Counted from the stretch's first letter, positions 19,542 through 29,550 are shown. The stretch is 64,000 bases of DNA from Vibrio taketomensis (GCF_009938165.1 NZ_AP019650.1:558001-622000); one strand, 5' to 3'. The notes: a model not told the origin generated them from the sequence alone. Numbers and translations are program-made.

Positions 19542-19679
19542 ATGGTGAGCAAATTAAGTCAAAGTGATGACAGTCTAGATCTAGAATTGTTGGATGCGAT
19601 CGAAATTGGTATCGAATTAAGAGAATACCCACAACCTGAGAAATCGACCTCAGAAGAGGAATGTACTCCTAGCGAATAA
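19542..19679 (+). CDS. Small acidic protein (45 aa), unknown
   Basis: ATG 19542 to TAA 19679, preceded by a strong ribosome site AAGGAG at five to six bases. The product starts MVSKLSQSDDSLDLELLDAI and continues EIGIELREYPQPEKSTSEEE, ending CTPSE; about a quarter of residues are Asp or Glu, without a membrane span. A helix is likely at 12-28. Codon usage and the ribosome site make it more credible than other short ORFs here. It lies 101 bases before acpH on the same strand. I do not recognise a family. Confidence 0.6.
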   Translation: MVSKLSQSDDSLDLELLDAIEIGIELREYPQPEKSTSEEECTPSE

Positions 19680-19780
19680 ACGAGGACTTGGGGCGCCCTT
19701 GGCTATTTAAATTTGGCAATAGGTGATGTGATCACATAATCTAAAACGGTATTGTTAGGATTATTTGTCGTTACTCTTTT

Positions 19781-20374
19781 ATGAATTTTTTAGCTCATTT
19801 GCATATCGCCGATCATTGTCAATCCGATCTCCTCGGTAATTTGCTCGGTGATTTTGTCAAAGGTGACCCATCTGAGCGCTATCCACATGCCATCACTCAA
19901 GGAATACGATTGCATCGTTATATCGATAGCTATACCGATTCACATCCAATCACTCGTGAAGCGAAAGACCTTTTTGATCCCACAGTTAAACGCTATGCGG
20001 GTATTGCGCTTGATGTTCTATGGGATCACTTTCTGGCGAGGGATTGGTCTTTATACCATCGAAAGACACTCTCTGAATTTTGCAACGATACAGAAACCCG
20101 AGTGAAAAATGCTCAGGTACTTGATCTGCCAGAACGCTTCTTATTGGTTACCCAAAATATGTGGCATGGCCGCTGGCTAGAGTCCTATCAGCAGATCGAG
20201 AATATCGAATTCGCACTGCAGCGAATGTCTCAAAGATCGCCGCGTATGGCGCCCTTAGCTGATTGTTATGCCAACATTGAGGCCGAATACGTTCAACTTG
20301 GAGCGCTGTTTCACCAGTTATACCCCCAAATCCTTACTAACAGTCGTGATTTTTGTTTAAACGCTGGTAACTGA
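19781..20374 (+). CDS. acpH: Acyl carrier protein phosphodiesterase
   Basis: Hydrolyses the 4'-phosphopantetheine arm from holo-ACP, giving apo-ACP. 197 residues against 193 in E. coli AcpH. The HD-like metal-site residues are visible: MNFLAHLHIADH at the start, LLGNLLGDFVKGDP (about 20-33), GIRLHRYIDSYTDSHP (about 44-59) and LDVLWDHFLARDW (about 77-89). ATG 19781 gives the exact family N-terminus. Fifty-two bases separate it from the helicase gene; they may be co-transcribed. Confidence 0.94.
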   Translation: MNFLAHLHIADHCQSDLLGNLLGDFVKGDPSERYPHAITQGIRLHRYIDSYTDSHPITREAKDLFDPTVKRYAGIALDVLWDHFLARDWSLYHRKTLSEFCNDTETRVKNAQVLDLPERFLLVTQNMWHGRWLESYQQIENIEFALQRMSQRSPRMAPLADCYANIEAEYVQLGALFHQLYPQILTNSRDFCLNAGN

Positions 20375-20426
20375 TATTGCCTTAAGTATAGAATCGCAGC
20401 CGTTCATAAAATAGGTAATAAAAACT

Positions 20427-21686
20427 ATGTCAAAAGCATTTGCCAATCTTGGCCTGAATTCCGAATTGCTCACCACTCTCGAACAATTAGGCTTTGAAAC
20501 GCCAACAGATATTCAAACACATGCGATTCCACATGTACTTAATGGTGAGGATGTGTTGGCAGGTGCTCAAACCGGTACGGGTAAAACCGCGGCCTTTGGA
20601 TTACCTATAATTCAACGCTTGGTCACGCAAGCAACGGTTCGTGATGAGCAGCGTAACGATGTATTAGCATTGGTTCTCGTTCCTACTCGTGAACTGGCTC
20701 AGCAAGTATTTGATAATATGACGGCTTACGCCCAAGCGACGTCGCTTAAAATCGTTACGGCTTACGGCGGTACAAGCATGGGTGTGCAGACTAAAAATTT
20801 ACAAGCAGGGTGCGATATTTTGATCGCCACACCGGGCCGTTTACTTGACCATATGTTCTGTAAAAATGTCACGTTGCAAAAGACACAAACGTTGGTGCTT
20901 GATGAAGCTGACCGCATGTTAGACATGGGGTTTTGGCCGGATTTAAAACGTATTTTGGCCAAAATGAGTGCTGAGCGACAAACGCTGTTTTTCTCTGCAA
21001 CCTTTGACAAGAAAATCAAAGACATCGCATACAAAATGATGAACGATCCGAAAGAGATCCAAGTCGCGCCGGAAAACAGCACGGCAGAAACTGTCGAACA
21101 GATGGTTTACCCAGTTGATAAGAAGCGCAAGTCAGAATTGTTGGCGTACCTCATTGGTTCACGCAATTGGCAACAAGTATTGGTATTTACTAAGACCAAA
21201 CAGGGCAGTGATGCACTTGTCAGCGAACTAAAATTGGATGGCATTAAAGCCGCTTCAATCAACGGTGATAAGAGTCAGGGCGCCCGTCAAAAAGCGTTGG
21301 ACGATTTTAAACAAGGCAAAGTGCGCGCACTGATTGCTACAGATGTTGCAGCCCGTGGTCTTGATATCAATCAGCTGGAAGTTGTGGTGAACTTTGATAT
21401 GCCATTTAAAGCTGAAGATTACGTGCATCGTATCGGACGTACGGGACGCGCAGGGCATAATGGTCGTGCTATTTCGCTTATGAGCCGAGACGAAGAATAT
21501 TTGTTGGAAGCGGTGGAGCGTCTGCTTGATACTCGCCTACCACAAGAGTGGTTAGAGGGATATGAGCCAAGTTTGATCGAAGATTTGCCGGAAGATACCA
21601 ACTTTAACAAGAAGAGTCGCTCTTCTGACAAGCGTCGTATGAAGGCGAAAATGAAAATTCATGCGAATCGTGGCAAGCGTCGCTAG
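20427..21686 (+). CDS. DEAD-box RNA helicase, RhlE-like
   Basis: ATP-dependent RNA helicase. 419 residues. Motifs: FETPTDIQTHAIP (Q motif, about 23-35), AGAQTGTGKTAAFGLP, PTRELAQQV, GGTSMG, ATPGRLLDH, DEAD, SATF, VFTKTKQG, ATDVAARGLDI and HRIGRTGRAG. The C-terminal extension is short and basic (KKSRSSDKRRMKAKMKIHANRGKRR-like, about 395-419), unlike DbpA or DeaD and closer to RhlE. It is followed by a strong terminator. Vibrio chromosomes carry several RhlE paralogues, so I leave the symbol blank. Confidence 0.88.
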   Translation: MSKAFANLGLNSELLTTLEQLGFETPTDIQTHAIPHVLNGEDVLAGAQTGTGKTAAFGLPIIQRLVTQATVRDEQRNDVLALVLVPTRELAQQVFDNMTAYAQATSLKIVTAYGGTSMGVQTKNLQAGCDILIATPGRLLDHMFCKNVTLQKTQTLVLDEADRMLDMGFWPDLKRILAKMSAERQTLFFSATFDKKIKDIAYKMMNDPKEIQVAPENSTAETVEQMVYPVDKKRKSELLAYLIGSRNWQQVLVFTKTKQGSDALVSELKLDGIKAASINGDKSQGARQKALDDFKQGKVRALIATDVAARGLDINQLEVVVNFDMPFKAEDYVHRIGRTGRAGHNGRAISLMSRDEEYLLEAVERLLDTRLPQEWLEGYEPSLIEDLPEDTNFNKKSRSSDKRRMKAKMKIHANRGKRR

Positions 21687-21702
21687 TCTCTATCGTCAAA
21701 GT

Positions 21703-21731
21703 AAAACGCCAGCATATATGCTGGCGTTTTT
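21703..21731 (+). terminator. Terminator after the RhlE-like gene
   Basis: AAAACGCCAGCA-TATA-TGCTGGCGTTTTT, a twelve-pair symmetric hairpin between convergent genes; usable from both sides. Confidence 0.9.
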
Positions 21732-21761
21732 GTATCTCGACATCTATCAAGGCAAATGTTT

Positions 21762-22474
21762 TTACTCACAATCTGTTTCATAGACTAATTCTGAAAGCTG
21801 TTTAGGGCTCAGAATTTGTTCTGAATTTATTTGTAGTCTTTGTATCATAATTTGGTTAAACATCTGCCAATGATTCAGCAAACATTGGTCTACGTCCTTG
21901 GTTTCATCGGACCAAGTTTGTTCCAAGAACGGCAAGAGACTTGCTGCACCATGCGCATACATGATCATTTGCCATTTTATTTCCCACACTTTAATCGGAG
22001 TGTGTGGATGTTCACGATTATATTCGTCGGCGATATCGTCAACCGCAGTCTGAATTTTTCCTGATTGATCAACAAAATAATCAAACAATGCATCTTCTTG
22101 ACGTACTGCATCGGCGATTAACTGAATCGGTCGTTTGTTGGTCAACATCTGCGCAAGTAAGCGTACAGCAAAAATGTACATTTTCTCATTTGCAGGGATA
22201 TTTTTCGGCATGTTCTCGATGATGGTTTGAATATAGTTAACCATATATTCTTGCAGACCATCACTAATGGCGTACCAAATTTTTCTTTACTGCCAAAGTG
22301 ATGGCGAATCAAACTATGAGAAACTCCGGCTTGTTCGCTGATGCTTCTTAATGAAACGCGTTCGTAACCTAATTCACAAAACATGTTGGCTGCAACTCTG
22401 AGAATCTCACCTTTGGTCTTCACCGCATCTTGGGCGCTTCGACGCCCTTGTTTTCTTTCGATCATCAATTTCAC
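21762..22474 (-). pseudogene. TetR family regulator, split by a one-base deletion
   Basis: Two overlapping frames together form one TetR protein of about 237 residues. The N-terminal frame has the DNA-binding domain with SLRSISEQAGVSHSLIRHHF, then goes out of frame after GSKEK. The C-terminal frame begins MVNYIQTIIENMPKN and is a normal ligand-binding half. Adding one T to the run at 22280-22284 joins them as GSKEKIWYAISDGLQEYMVN, the canonical TetR sequence after the HTH. A homopolymer undercall is the simplest explanation. GTG 22474 (behind AAAGG) or ATG 22465 are possible starts. It diverges from the pha operon across about 900 bases and could regulate it, but this is only positional. Confidence 0.85.
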
Positions 22475-22645
22475 CAAACCTTTGTAACGCTCTCTTTTTA
22501 CCAGAATTACACTGTTTTTTCATCAATAATTGCGGGATATGCGTATAGAAAAAAGCGTTTATTTGGTAGCAGCATTTAAAATGATCAAACAACCTGGCGG
22601 TTTATTGCACTCTGTTTAGAAGCCAGGCCGTGGTTCCGTGCACGC

Positions 22646-22849
22646 TCATCGCATTAGACTTTTGTCTAAGATCGCACTGATTTTCTTTACAGCATGCGTT
22701 TGCATACTACCTTTAACGTGTAGCCGCAATAAAGTATCAATTTTTGTCAATTGCTTTGAAATTTTGCGCTTTTCGGCTTTTGATTGCAGTAGTTGAGACG
22801 TAGATATATTCACAACACTGCTATCAAATATTTGGGTCGTATCATCCAC
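22646..22849 (-). CDS. Possible small protein (67 aa), unknown
   Basis: GTG 22849 to the stop at 22646. It begins MDDTTQIFDSSVVNISTSQL; the rest is Lys-rich and probably helical (KAEKRKISKQLTKIDTLLRL). AGG lies a few bases before the GTG. No recognised family and no supporting neighbour, so it may be spurious. Confidence 0.3.
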   Translation of the reverse strand: MDDTTQIFDSSVVNISTSQLLQSKAEKRKISKQLTKIDTLLRLHVKGSMQTHAVKKISAILDKSLMR

Positions 22850-22882
22850 TGCCTAATTGATCGCGCGACTCAAACTAGCCAG

Positions 22883-22910
22883 CCCAGCATAATTTGCTGG
22901 GTTTTGTTTT
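22883..22910 (+). terminator. Orphan rho-independent terminator
   Basis: CCCAGCA and TGCTGGG with a five-base loop, followed by TTTTGTTTT on the plus strand. No plus-strand gene precedes it within 1 kb except the RhlE-like gene, which has its own terminator. Confidence 0.65.
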
Positions 22911-23023
22911 CTATTGAAATAAAAGTAAAATTGACTTTAAATTTATCTTTAAATTCGTTTTAACAAAAATGTCATTTGTTGGTTCATTGGTGAAATATGG
23001 AAATAAATGCCAATGAATCAAAT

Positions 23024-23039
23024 TGTGATTATTTTCATA
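23024..23039 (+). promoter_or_regulatory. Possible CRP site upstream of phaB
   Basis: TGTGA-TTATTT-TCATA matches the CRP core TGTGA-N6-TCACA at 9 of 10 positions, about 340 bases before phaB in AT-rich DNA. Distance is large, and the match is by eye only. Confidence 0.35.
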
Positions 23040-23221
23040 TACATCAAACACTTGTGTTGAACTACGTGTTTTCTCCTTGGTTAGATTAAATCTACATAAA
23101 ACAATAACATAGCATTGGCGTGTAAATTATCAAAAGACTGGTAACAGCCTGAAAAATATCAAATTAACATTCATATAACATTTCACTCAAGTGGGATCTG
23201 ACGCAAGTTTACGTATATTTC

Positions 23222-23237
23222 TCAAATTATTATTTGA
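23222..23237. repeat. Short inverted repeat upstream of phaB
   Basis: TCAAAT-TATT-ATTTGA within a wider imperfect palindrome bounded by ACGT at 23211 and 23239. About 145 bases before phaB; a candidate operator with no assigned protein. Confidence 0.35.
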
Positions 23238-23380
23238 AACGTAACAAATGCCTATTAGGTTTAAATATATAGAAAGCCACAAAGCGTGATGGCTTAAGAA
23301 TAATTAACAGAATTGATAATAAAATATGATTATCTAGTCTGGGGATTTGTATTAACTTGCTGTTTGACATGGAGTCTTAA

Positions 23381-24121
23381 ATGAAAAAAATCGCTTTGAT
23401 CACGGGAGCGAAGGGCGGGATCGGTTCTGCTATAACCTCGCAGTTGGTAGAAGATGGTTTTCGAGTAATCGCTACTCATTCGGTTGGTAAACGTGAATGT
23501 GCGCAAAAGTGGTTCGAAGAAAACAACTTCACCAAGGATACAGTTCGATTGTTTGAACTAGATGTGACAGATACAAACCAGTGCGCTGAGCGCTTAGTCA
23601 CACTGCTTCAAGAAGAAGGCACCGTTGATGTTGTCATCAATAATGCCGGAATCACCAAAGATGGTGTATTCAAGAAAATGACTCCACAAGCATGGAAAGA
23701 TGTTATCGACACCAATTTAAACAGTGTATTTAACGTTACACAGCCGCTGTTTGCACCGATGTGTGAAAAAGGTGGTGGTCGCGTTATCAACATCTCTTCA
23801 GTTAATGGCATCAAGGGGCAATTTGGTCAAACCAACTACAGTGCTGCGAAAGCGGGCATGATTGGTTTTACTAAAGCACTCGCGGCGGAAGGTGCTCGAA
23901 GTGGTGTAACTGTGAATGCAGTAGCACCAGGTTATACGATGACACCGATGGTTGCGCAGATGAAACCTGAAGCGCTTGAATTTATTCAAAGTCAAATCCC
24001 GATGGGGCGCTTGGCAGAATCGGAAGAGATCGCCAAAGCTGTAAGCTTCTTAGTTAGCGATGCAGGTGCGTACATTACAGGCGAAACATTGTCTGTTAAT
24101 GGCGGCTTGTACATGCAATAA
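23381..24121 (+). CDS. phaB: Acetoacetyl-CoA reductase PhaB
   Basis: NADPH-dependent reduction of acetoacetyl-CoA to (R)-3-hydroxybutyryl-CoA, the monomer for polyhydroxybutyrate. 246 residues, SDR fold. Cofactor motif TGAKGGIGSAI (about 7-17), NNAGITKDGVF (about 87-97), catalytic ISSVNGIKGQFGQTNYSAAK with Ser, Tyr and Lys in the standard spacing, and the PhaB-like NAVAPGYTMTPMV. ATG 23381 follows GGAG. First gene of the operon: phaA begins 12 bases downstream. Confidence 0.95.
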   Translation: MKKIALITGAKGGIGSAITSQLVEDGFRVIATHSVGKRECAQKWFEENNFTKDTVRLFELDVTDTNQCAERLVTLLQEEGTVDVVINNAGITKDGVFKKMTPQAWKDVIDTNLNSVFNVTQPLFAPMCEKGGGRVINISSVNGIKGQFGQTNYSAAKAGMIGFTKALAAEGARSGVTVNAVAPGYTMTPMVAQMKPEALEFIQSQIPMGRLAESEEIAKAVSFLVSDAGAYITGETLSVNGGLYMQ

Positions 24122-24132
24122 GGAGCGTTGAG

Positions 24133-25347
<1,215 letters not shown>

Positions 25348-25370
25348 TTTTATAACCAGGAGCTATCGTC

Positions 25371-25718
25371 ATGTACACTGACTTTTTTAAGAACTTCAAT
25401 GACCAAACTGAAAAACAACTAGAACCATACATCAAGTTCAACAAACTTGTGACTAAGAACGTTGAAGTGATGACTGAACTTCAGCTAAACGCAATGCGCA
25501 CCTATAGCGAAATGGGGCTAACACAAATGAAAGCTGCAACTGAAATCAAAGATGCGACGTCATTTGCTGCGTTCAATAGCCAGCAACTTACTGTTCTGTC
25601 AAAGCTATCTCAGCAAATGATGGATGACAGTAATAAGCTTCAGTCAATTGCAAAAGAGTTTAAAGACGACGTAGAGAAGCTAACTTCGGAAAACCTTAAA
25701 ACAGTGAACCCCGCATAA
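25371..25718 (+). CDS. phaP: Phasin PhaP
   Basis: Polyhydroxyalkanoate granule surface protein that controls granule size and number. 115 residues, almost wholly amphipathic helix without a signal peptide or cysteine. The pattern FNDQTEKQLEPYIKFNKLVTKN followed by ELQLNAMRTYSEMGLTQMKA is that of the phasin family. Starts at ATG 25371 behind CAGGAG, 23 bases after phaA. A terminator follows it, so phaP is likely the most abundant product and phaC the read-through product. Confidence 0.92.
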   Translation: MYTDFFKNFNDQTEKQLEPYIKFNKLVTKNVEVMTELQLNAMRTYSEMGLTQMKAATEIKDATSFAAFNSQQLTVLSKLSQQMMDDSNKLQSIAKEFKDDVEKLTSENLKTVNPA

Positions 25719-25732
25719 CCACTGATTAAGTC

Positions 25733-25758
25733 GCCGCCTTAATTAAGGCGGCTTTTTT
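25733..25758 (+). terminator. Terminator/attenuator between phaP and phaC
   Basis: GCCGCCTT-AATT-AAGGCGGC followed by TTTTTT, between phaP and phaC. Its position suggests partial termination so that the phasin is made in excess of the synthase. Confidence 0.8.
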
Positions 25759-25777
25759 CCGTTTTAAGGAGTTTCTT

Positions 25778-27553
25778 ATGTTTCAACACTTCTTTTCGGA
25801 TTACCTTGTTAAGCTCCAAGAAACCAATCAGAAATGGTGGGAGGATCTCGACAGTAACAGGGCATCCGTCAACACTCCGTTTAATAAAGCAATGCAAGAA
25901 CTCAATTTTGAGGATACGGCGTTGCTTTTTGAAAAAGCGGCTAATCAACCAAGTGCGTTGATGGAAATTCAAGCGCATTGGTGGCAGCAACAGCTTGAGA
26001 TATGGCAGAAAGTACTGTTAACCGGCAATACGGATTGTATTGTTGAAGCAGAAAAAGGTGATAAGCGTTTTAGTGACGAAAGCTGGCGTAATGAGTTGGT
26101 ATTCAACTTTATTAAGCAATCATACTTACTGTTTGGTCAAACATACCTCAATACTATTAATAATATTGAAGGCTTGGATGAAAAAACGAAAGAGCGATTA
26201 AGCTTCTTCTCTAGACAAGCGATCAATGCGCTTTCGCCAAGCAACTTTATTGCAACCAATCCGGAATTGCTTAAGCTCACCATTGAACAAAATGGTGAGA
26301 ACTTGCTTGCGGGATTGGAGCAATTGAAAAGCGATTTAGAAGCCAGTTCAGATATTCTAAAAGTTCGAATGACGAACAATAATGCCTTCCGTGTCGGTGA
26401 AGATATCGCGAACACGCCAGGTGATGTGGTGTTTAAGAATGAACTGTTTGAGTTGATTCAATATCGACCATTGACTGATAAGGTCAATGCGACACCAATG
26501 CTTATTGTGCCTCCGTTCGTTAATAAGTTTTACATCCTAGATCTAAGAGAAAAGAACTCAATGGTTCGCTGGTTACTCAATCAGGGTCATTGCGTATTTA
26601 TGATCTCTTGGCGTAATCCAGGTGCAGCACAAAAAGAAACAGAATTTGGCGACTACGTTACTGAAGGCGTAGTAAAAGCAGTCAGTGCGATTGAAGATAT
26701 TACTGGTCAGCCACAAATTAATGCGACAGGTTACTGTATCGGCGGGACGATTCTCGCTTCTACCGTTGCTTACTACGCCGCTAAACGGATGAAAAAGCGC
26801 ATTAAAAGCGCGACATTTTTCACTACTATCCTCGATTTCTCGCAACCAGGAGAAGTTGGTGCCTACATCAATGAACCCATCGTGAGAGCGATTGAACTGC
26901 AAAATGATGTGAAAGGGTACATGGACGGTCGTTCACTCAGTGTAACGTTCAGTTTATTAAGAGAAAACAGCCTCTACTGGAATTACTATGTAGACAACTA
27001 TCTAAAAGGGCAGAGTCCGGTTGATTTTGATTTGCTGTATTGGAATAGCGACAGTACCAACGTAACCGCTCCAGTTCATAACTTTATGTTGCGTGACCTA
27101 TATTTGGAAAACAAATTGGTACAAGACAAAGGTGTGAAGATCGGTGGTGTTTGGATTGATCTCGATAAGATCAAAATTCCGAGTTATTTCATCTCGACAA
27201 AAGAAGACCATATTGCGCTATGGCAGGGCACCTATCGCGGTGCGTTGAAAGTCGGCGGCAATAAAACGTTTGTTTTAGGTGAATCAGGCCATATCGCCGG
27301 AATTGTAAACCACCCGGATAAGAACAAATATGGTTACTGGGTAAATGAAAACCTTGAGGATACCGCAGATGAGTGGATGAGTTCAGCGACTCACAATGAA
27401 GGCTCGTGGTGGACTCACTGGAACAATTGGTTATCAGGGTTTATTCCTGAAGAGCAAGTTGAACCGTTCCCACAAGGCAACGAAAATTACCCTGTGATTG
27501 ACAAAGCGCCAGGTAAATACGTTAAACAAGTATTACCAATCGAGGAAGATTAA
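25778..27553 (+). CDS. phaC: Class I poly(3-hydroxyalkanoate) synthase PhaC
   Basis: Polymerises (R)-3-hydroxyacyl-CoA into PHA on the granule. 591 residues, the class I length. The lipase-like box is GYCIGG with nucleophile Cys320; the general-base region GESGHIAGIVNHPDKNKYG contains the catalytic His, and the Asp lies in the KEDHIALW segment (about 474). The N-terminal 200 residues are helical and variable, as usual. ATG 25778 has AAGGAG seven bases before. Last gene of the phaBAPC operon and followed by a terminator. Confidence 0.96.
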   Translation: MFQHFFSDYLVKLQETNQKWWEDLDSNRASVNTPFNKAMQELNFEDTALLFEKAANQPSALMEIQAHWWQQQLEIWQKVLLTGNTDCIVEAEKGDKRFSDESWRNELVFNFIKQSYLLFGQTYLNTINNIEGLDEKTKERLSFFSRQAINALSPSNFIATNPELLKLTIEQNGENLLAGLEQLKSDLEASSDILKVRMTNNNAFRVGEDIANTPGDVVFKNELFELIQYRPLTDKVNATPMLIVPPFVNKFYILDLREKNSMVRWLLNQGHCVFMISWRNPGAAQKETEFGDYVTEGVVKAVSAIEDITGQPQINATGYCIGGTILASTVAYYAAKRMKKRIKSATFFTTILDFSQPGEVGAYINEPIVRAIELQNDVKGYMDGRSLSVTFSLLRENSLYWNYYVDNYLKGQSPVDFDLLYWNSDSTNVTAPVHNFMLRDLYLENKLVQDKGVKIGGVWIDLDKIKIPSYFISTKEDHIALWQGTYRGALKVGGNKTFVLGESGHIAGIVNHPDKNKYGYWVNENLEDTADEWMSSATHNEGSWWTHWNNWLSGFIPEEQVEPFPQGNENYPVIDKAPGKYVKQVLPIEED

Positions 27554-27597
27554 ACGTTCTTTGAAAATAAGAGTATGTTTTGTCTTTATTATGATTA

Positions 27598-27624
27598 AAG
27601 TCACCCATTGCTGGTGGCTTTTTT
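27598..27624 (+). terminator. Terminator after phaC
   Basis: AAGTCACC / GGTGGCTT arms with one wobble pair and a T run, 45 bases after the phaC stop. Confidence 0.7.
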
Positions 27625-27829
27625 ATTGCTCACTAATTAAACATTAGGCTAAGGTGGGTAATTGCCAATGATAGATAGATCGAAAAAATGGTTCACGGCA
27701 GCCAATATTAGCCTGTCGTGCATAGTGCACAGTATAGGGTTTAAGCTAAAGTCCTTGTGAGCAACGGTATTTGCCAATAAACAGGCAACAAGGACAGTTG
27801 ATGACAGCGATTAATAACAAGGGTGTTAA

Positions 27830-28342
27830 ATGAAACGGATATTCGTTTACTTGGCTGTGATGATGATAACAGGGTGCTTGGGCATGCCTGAGACCGTAAA
27901 ACCAGTAAAAGAGTTCGAGTTAGCGCGTTACCAAGGTACGTGGTATGAAATTGCTCGCTTAGATCACTCCTTTGAGGAAGGGTTAGAGCAGGTATACGCA
28001 GAGTACATACCACTCGAAAAAGAAGGGGTTGCGGTTATTAATCGAGGATATGATCCGCTTAAAAAAGAGTGGCAGCAGGCGAACGGAAAGGCGTTTTTTG
28101 TTGGTCACGCTGATATCGCTCACTTACAAGTCTCGTTTTTTGGTCCTTTTTATAGCTCTTACGTCATTTTTGAGCTCGATAAGCAAGATTATCAATACGC
28201 CTTTGTCTCCGGACCAACATTGGACTATTTATGGCTGTTAGCGCGCACACCGACAGTGGAACAAGAGGTCATCGATAAGTTTGTTGCGCAATCAAAACAA
28301 CGAGGTTTTGATACTGAACAACTGATTTACGTTAAGCACTAA
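27830..28342 (+). CDS. blc: Outer-membrane lipocalin (Blc-like lipoprotein)
   Basis: 170 residues. Signal peptide with lipobox ITGC (Cys16), so it is lipid-anchored; the residues after Cys (LGMP) do not include the Asp2 inner-membrane signal, favouring the outer membrane. The lipocalin motif 1 is YQGTWYEIARLDHSFEEGL (about 33-51), later PFYSSYVIFEL and WLLARTPTV are typical of Blc. Known for the family: binds lysophospholipids and fatty acids. It is a single gene after the pha operon with its own upstream region of 277 bases. Confidence 0.93.
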   Translation: MKRIFVYLAVMMITGCLGMPETVKPVKEFELARYQGTWYEIARLDHSFEEGLEQVYAEYIPLEKEGVAVINRGYDPLKKEWQQANGKAFFVGHADIAHLQVSFFGPFYSSYVIFELDKQDYQYAFVSGPTLDYLWLLARTPTVEQEVIDKFVAQSKQRGFDTEQLIYVKH

Positions 28343-28521
28343 ATTTAGTCGTTGTTTGACTGGTCAACACCTGTACTGATTTCAGGTATTCAAAATGGTT
28401 GCTGAATAGATTTGTAATATTCTATTTGTATTAACAACAGTTTATTATTCAAACGCCTGATTGACGTGTTATGATTCGTTTATATATTCACTTTGTTTAA
28501 TATGATAGTCCAGGTGGCAGA

Positions 28522-29550
28522 ATGAGGATGGTTCGTACGTGCATGCTAGCAGCCCTACTTGCATACAGTCAGGTAACGCTTTCCAATGACGAGCCATGCT
28601 ATTACGCATTAAAGGAATTAATTAAGAAAGTCGAAGTGAATTACGCCGGGTATGCTGACAATCATAACGACAGCATCGAGCGTGCAACCAACACTCTATT
28701 TGATGAGATTGAAAAACAATCCCCCCAGAATTGTTTACCATATTTAGAACAATGGTTGGGCCACTTCTCCGATCCTTACCTTAAGATATACCCTCAAGAT
28801 ATACCATTTTCGACAAAGGTAAATCCAGAGACGACCCCTCCGACATTACACTGGCTGGCTGATGATGTTGCTCTCCTGAAGTTGCCTTCTTTTCATGCAT
28901 CACAACGCCAAAACATCAATGATTTGATCAAGGGAAATGACGCTAAACTCAAACAGGCTGATGGTTTAATTGTTGATTTGCGGGGTAATACAGACGGACA
29001 TTTTTTCGTCTTGGAAACACTGTTACCCTTGATTGGTGTGTTTGAGTTTAAATCTCGTTGGCATGTATTAGCATCCGAAGATAATTTGCAATTCTTTACT
29101 CGCTTATTAAAAAGAGATTTGGTGATTAACGAGCCAAAATATTTCAAGCGTTATGCTGCATTAGTTGCCGATATGAATACCTATCCCAACACACTCATAG
29201 AATTTGCTTGGCCTTGGGATAGCGCTTCTGATACACAGGCGAATATCGACAAAATATTTGTCATTCAAGATAATGGGGTGGGAGGTGCTGCAGAAGAATT
29301 TATTTTGGCCGCAAAATCCAATAGTAGAGTTACGACGTTTGGTGTTTCGACGCGCGGAAAACTAGACTATGTCACACCCGTTCCCCACGATATTTTCGAT
29401 GCTTACCAAGTATTTATTCCAGCGAAAAAACGAGTATGGATTAGTGAGGGGCGGATAAACAATCTCGGCATCAAACCTGACGTAACAGTTGATATTACTA
29501 AAGAAGAGCTTGGTCAGTATCTATACCTGCGTTACATGAAGCGCTCATAA
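28522..29550 (+). CDS. Exported S41-like protein, probable pseudo-protease
   Basis: 342 residues with a signal peptide (cleavage likely after SQVTLS, about 21). The C-terminal half follows the peptidase S41 (tail-specific protease) core: ADGLIVDLRGNTDGHFFVLE (about 147-166), KIFVIQDNGVGGAAEEFILA (244-263) and TFGVSTRGKLDYVTPVPHD (272-290), ending with the family-like GIKPDVTVDIT. Where active S41 enzymes have Ser in S-A-x-E, this protein has Gly255 (GGAAEE), and the usual Lys is not clearly placed. There is no obvious PDZ domain; the N-terminal 110 residues are helical. It may bind peptides without cutting them. Single gene. Confidence 0.7.
   Translation: MRMVRTCMLAALLAYSQVTLSNDEPCYYALKELIKKVEVNYAGYADNHNDSIERATNTLFDEIEKQSPQNCLPYLEQWLGHFSDPYLKIYPQDIPFSTKVNPETTPPTLHWLADDVALLKLPSFHASQRQNINDLIKGNDAKLKQADGLIVDLRGNTDGHFFVLETLLPLIGVFEFKSRWHVLASEDNLQFFTRLLKRDLVINEPKYFKRYAALVADMNTYPNTLIEFAWPWDSASDTQANIDKIFVIQDNGVGGAAEEFILAAKSNSRVTTFGVSTRGKLDYVTPVPHDIFDAYQVFIPAKKRVWISEGRINNLGIKPDVTVDITKEELGQYLYLRYMKRS

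Larger units (their letters stand above)
19257..19780. other. Intergenic region between permease and acpH
   Basis: About 520 bases. It contains the TyrR-type sites and promoter of the permease, a 45-codon ORF (19542-19679), and a 12-base palindrome ATGTGATCACAT at 19726-19737 of unknown role. Confidence 0.5.
22478..23380. other. Long intergenic region upstream of the pha operon
   Basis: About 900 bases between tetR and phaB. 22478-22880 is of ordinary composition and holds a weak 67-codon minus-strand ORF. 22883-22910 is a terminator hairpin on the plus strand with no assigned transcript. 22911-23380 is very AT-rich and holds a CRP-like site, a TCAAAT-TATT-ATTTGA inverted repeat and presumably the phaB promoter. 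It is long enough for an unrecognised small RNA. Confidence 0.5.

Noticed and set aside
19726..19737. Palindrome ATGTGATCACAT as a CRP site
   Set aside because: The half-sites TGTGA and TCACA have no six-base spacer, so it does not fit CRP; left as an unexplained palindrome.
22877..22910. Qrr-type quorum-sensing small RNA near the orphan terminator
   Set aside because: The conserved Qrr core and a sigma-54 promoter are not present; only the terminator is supported.
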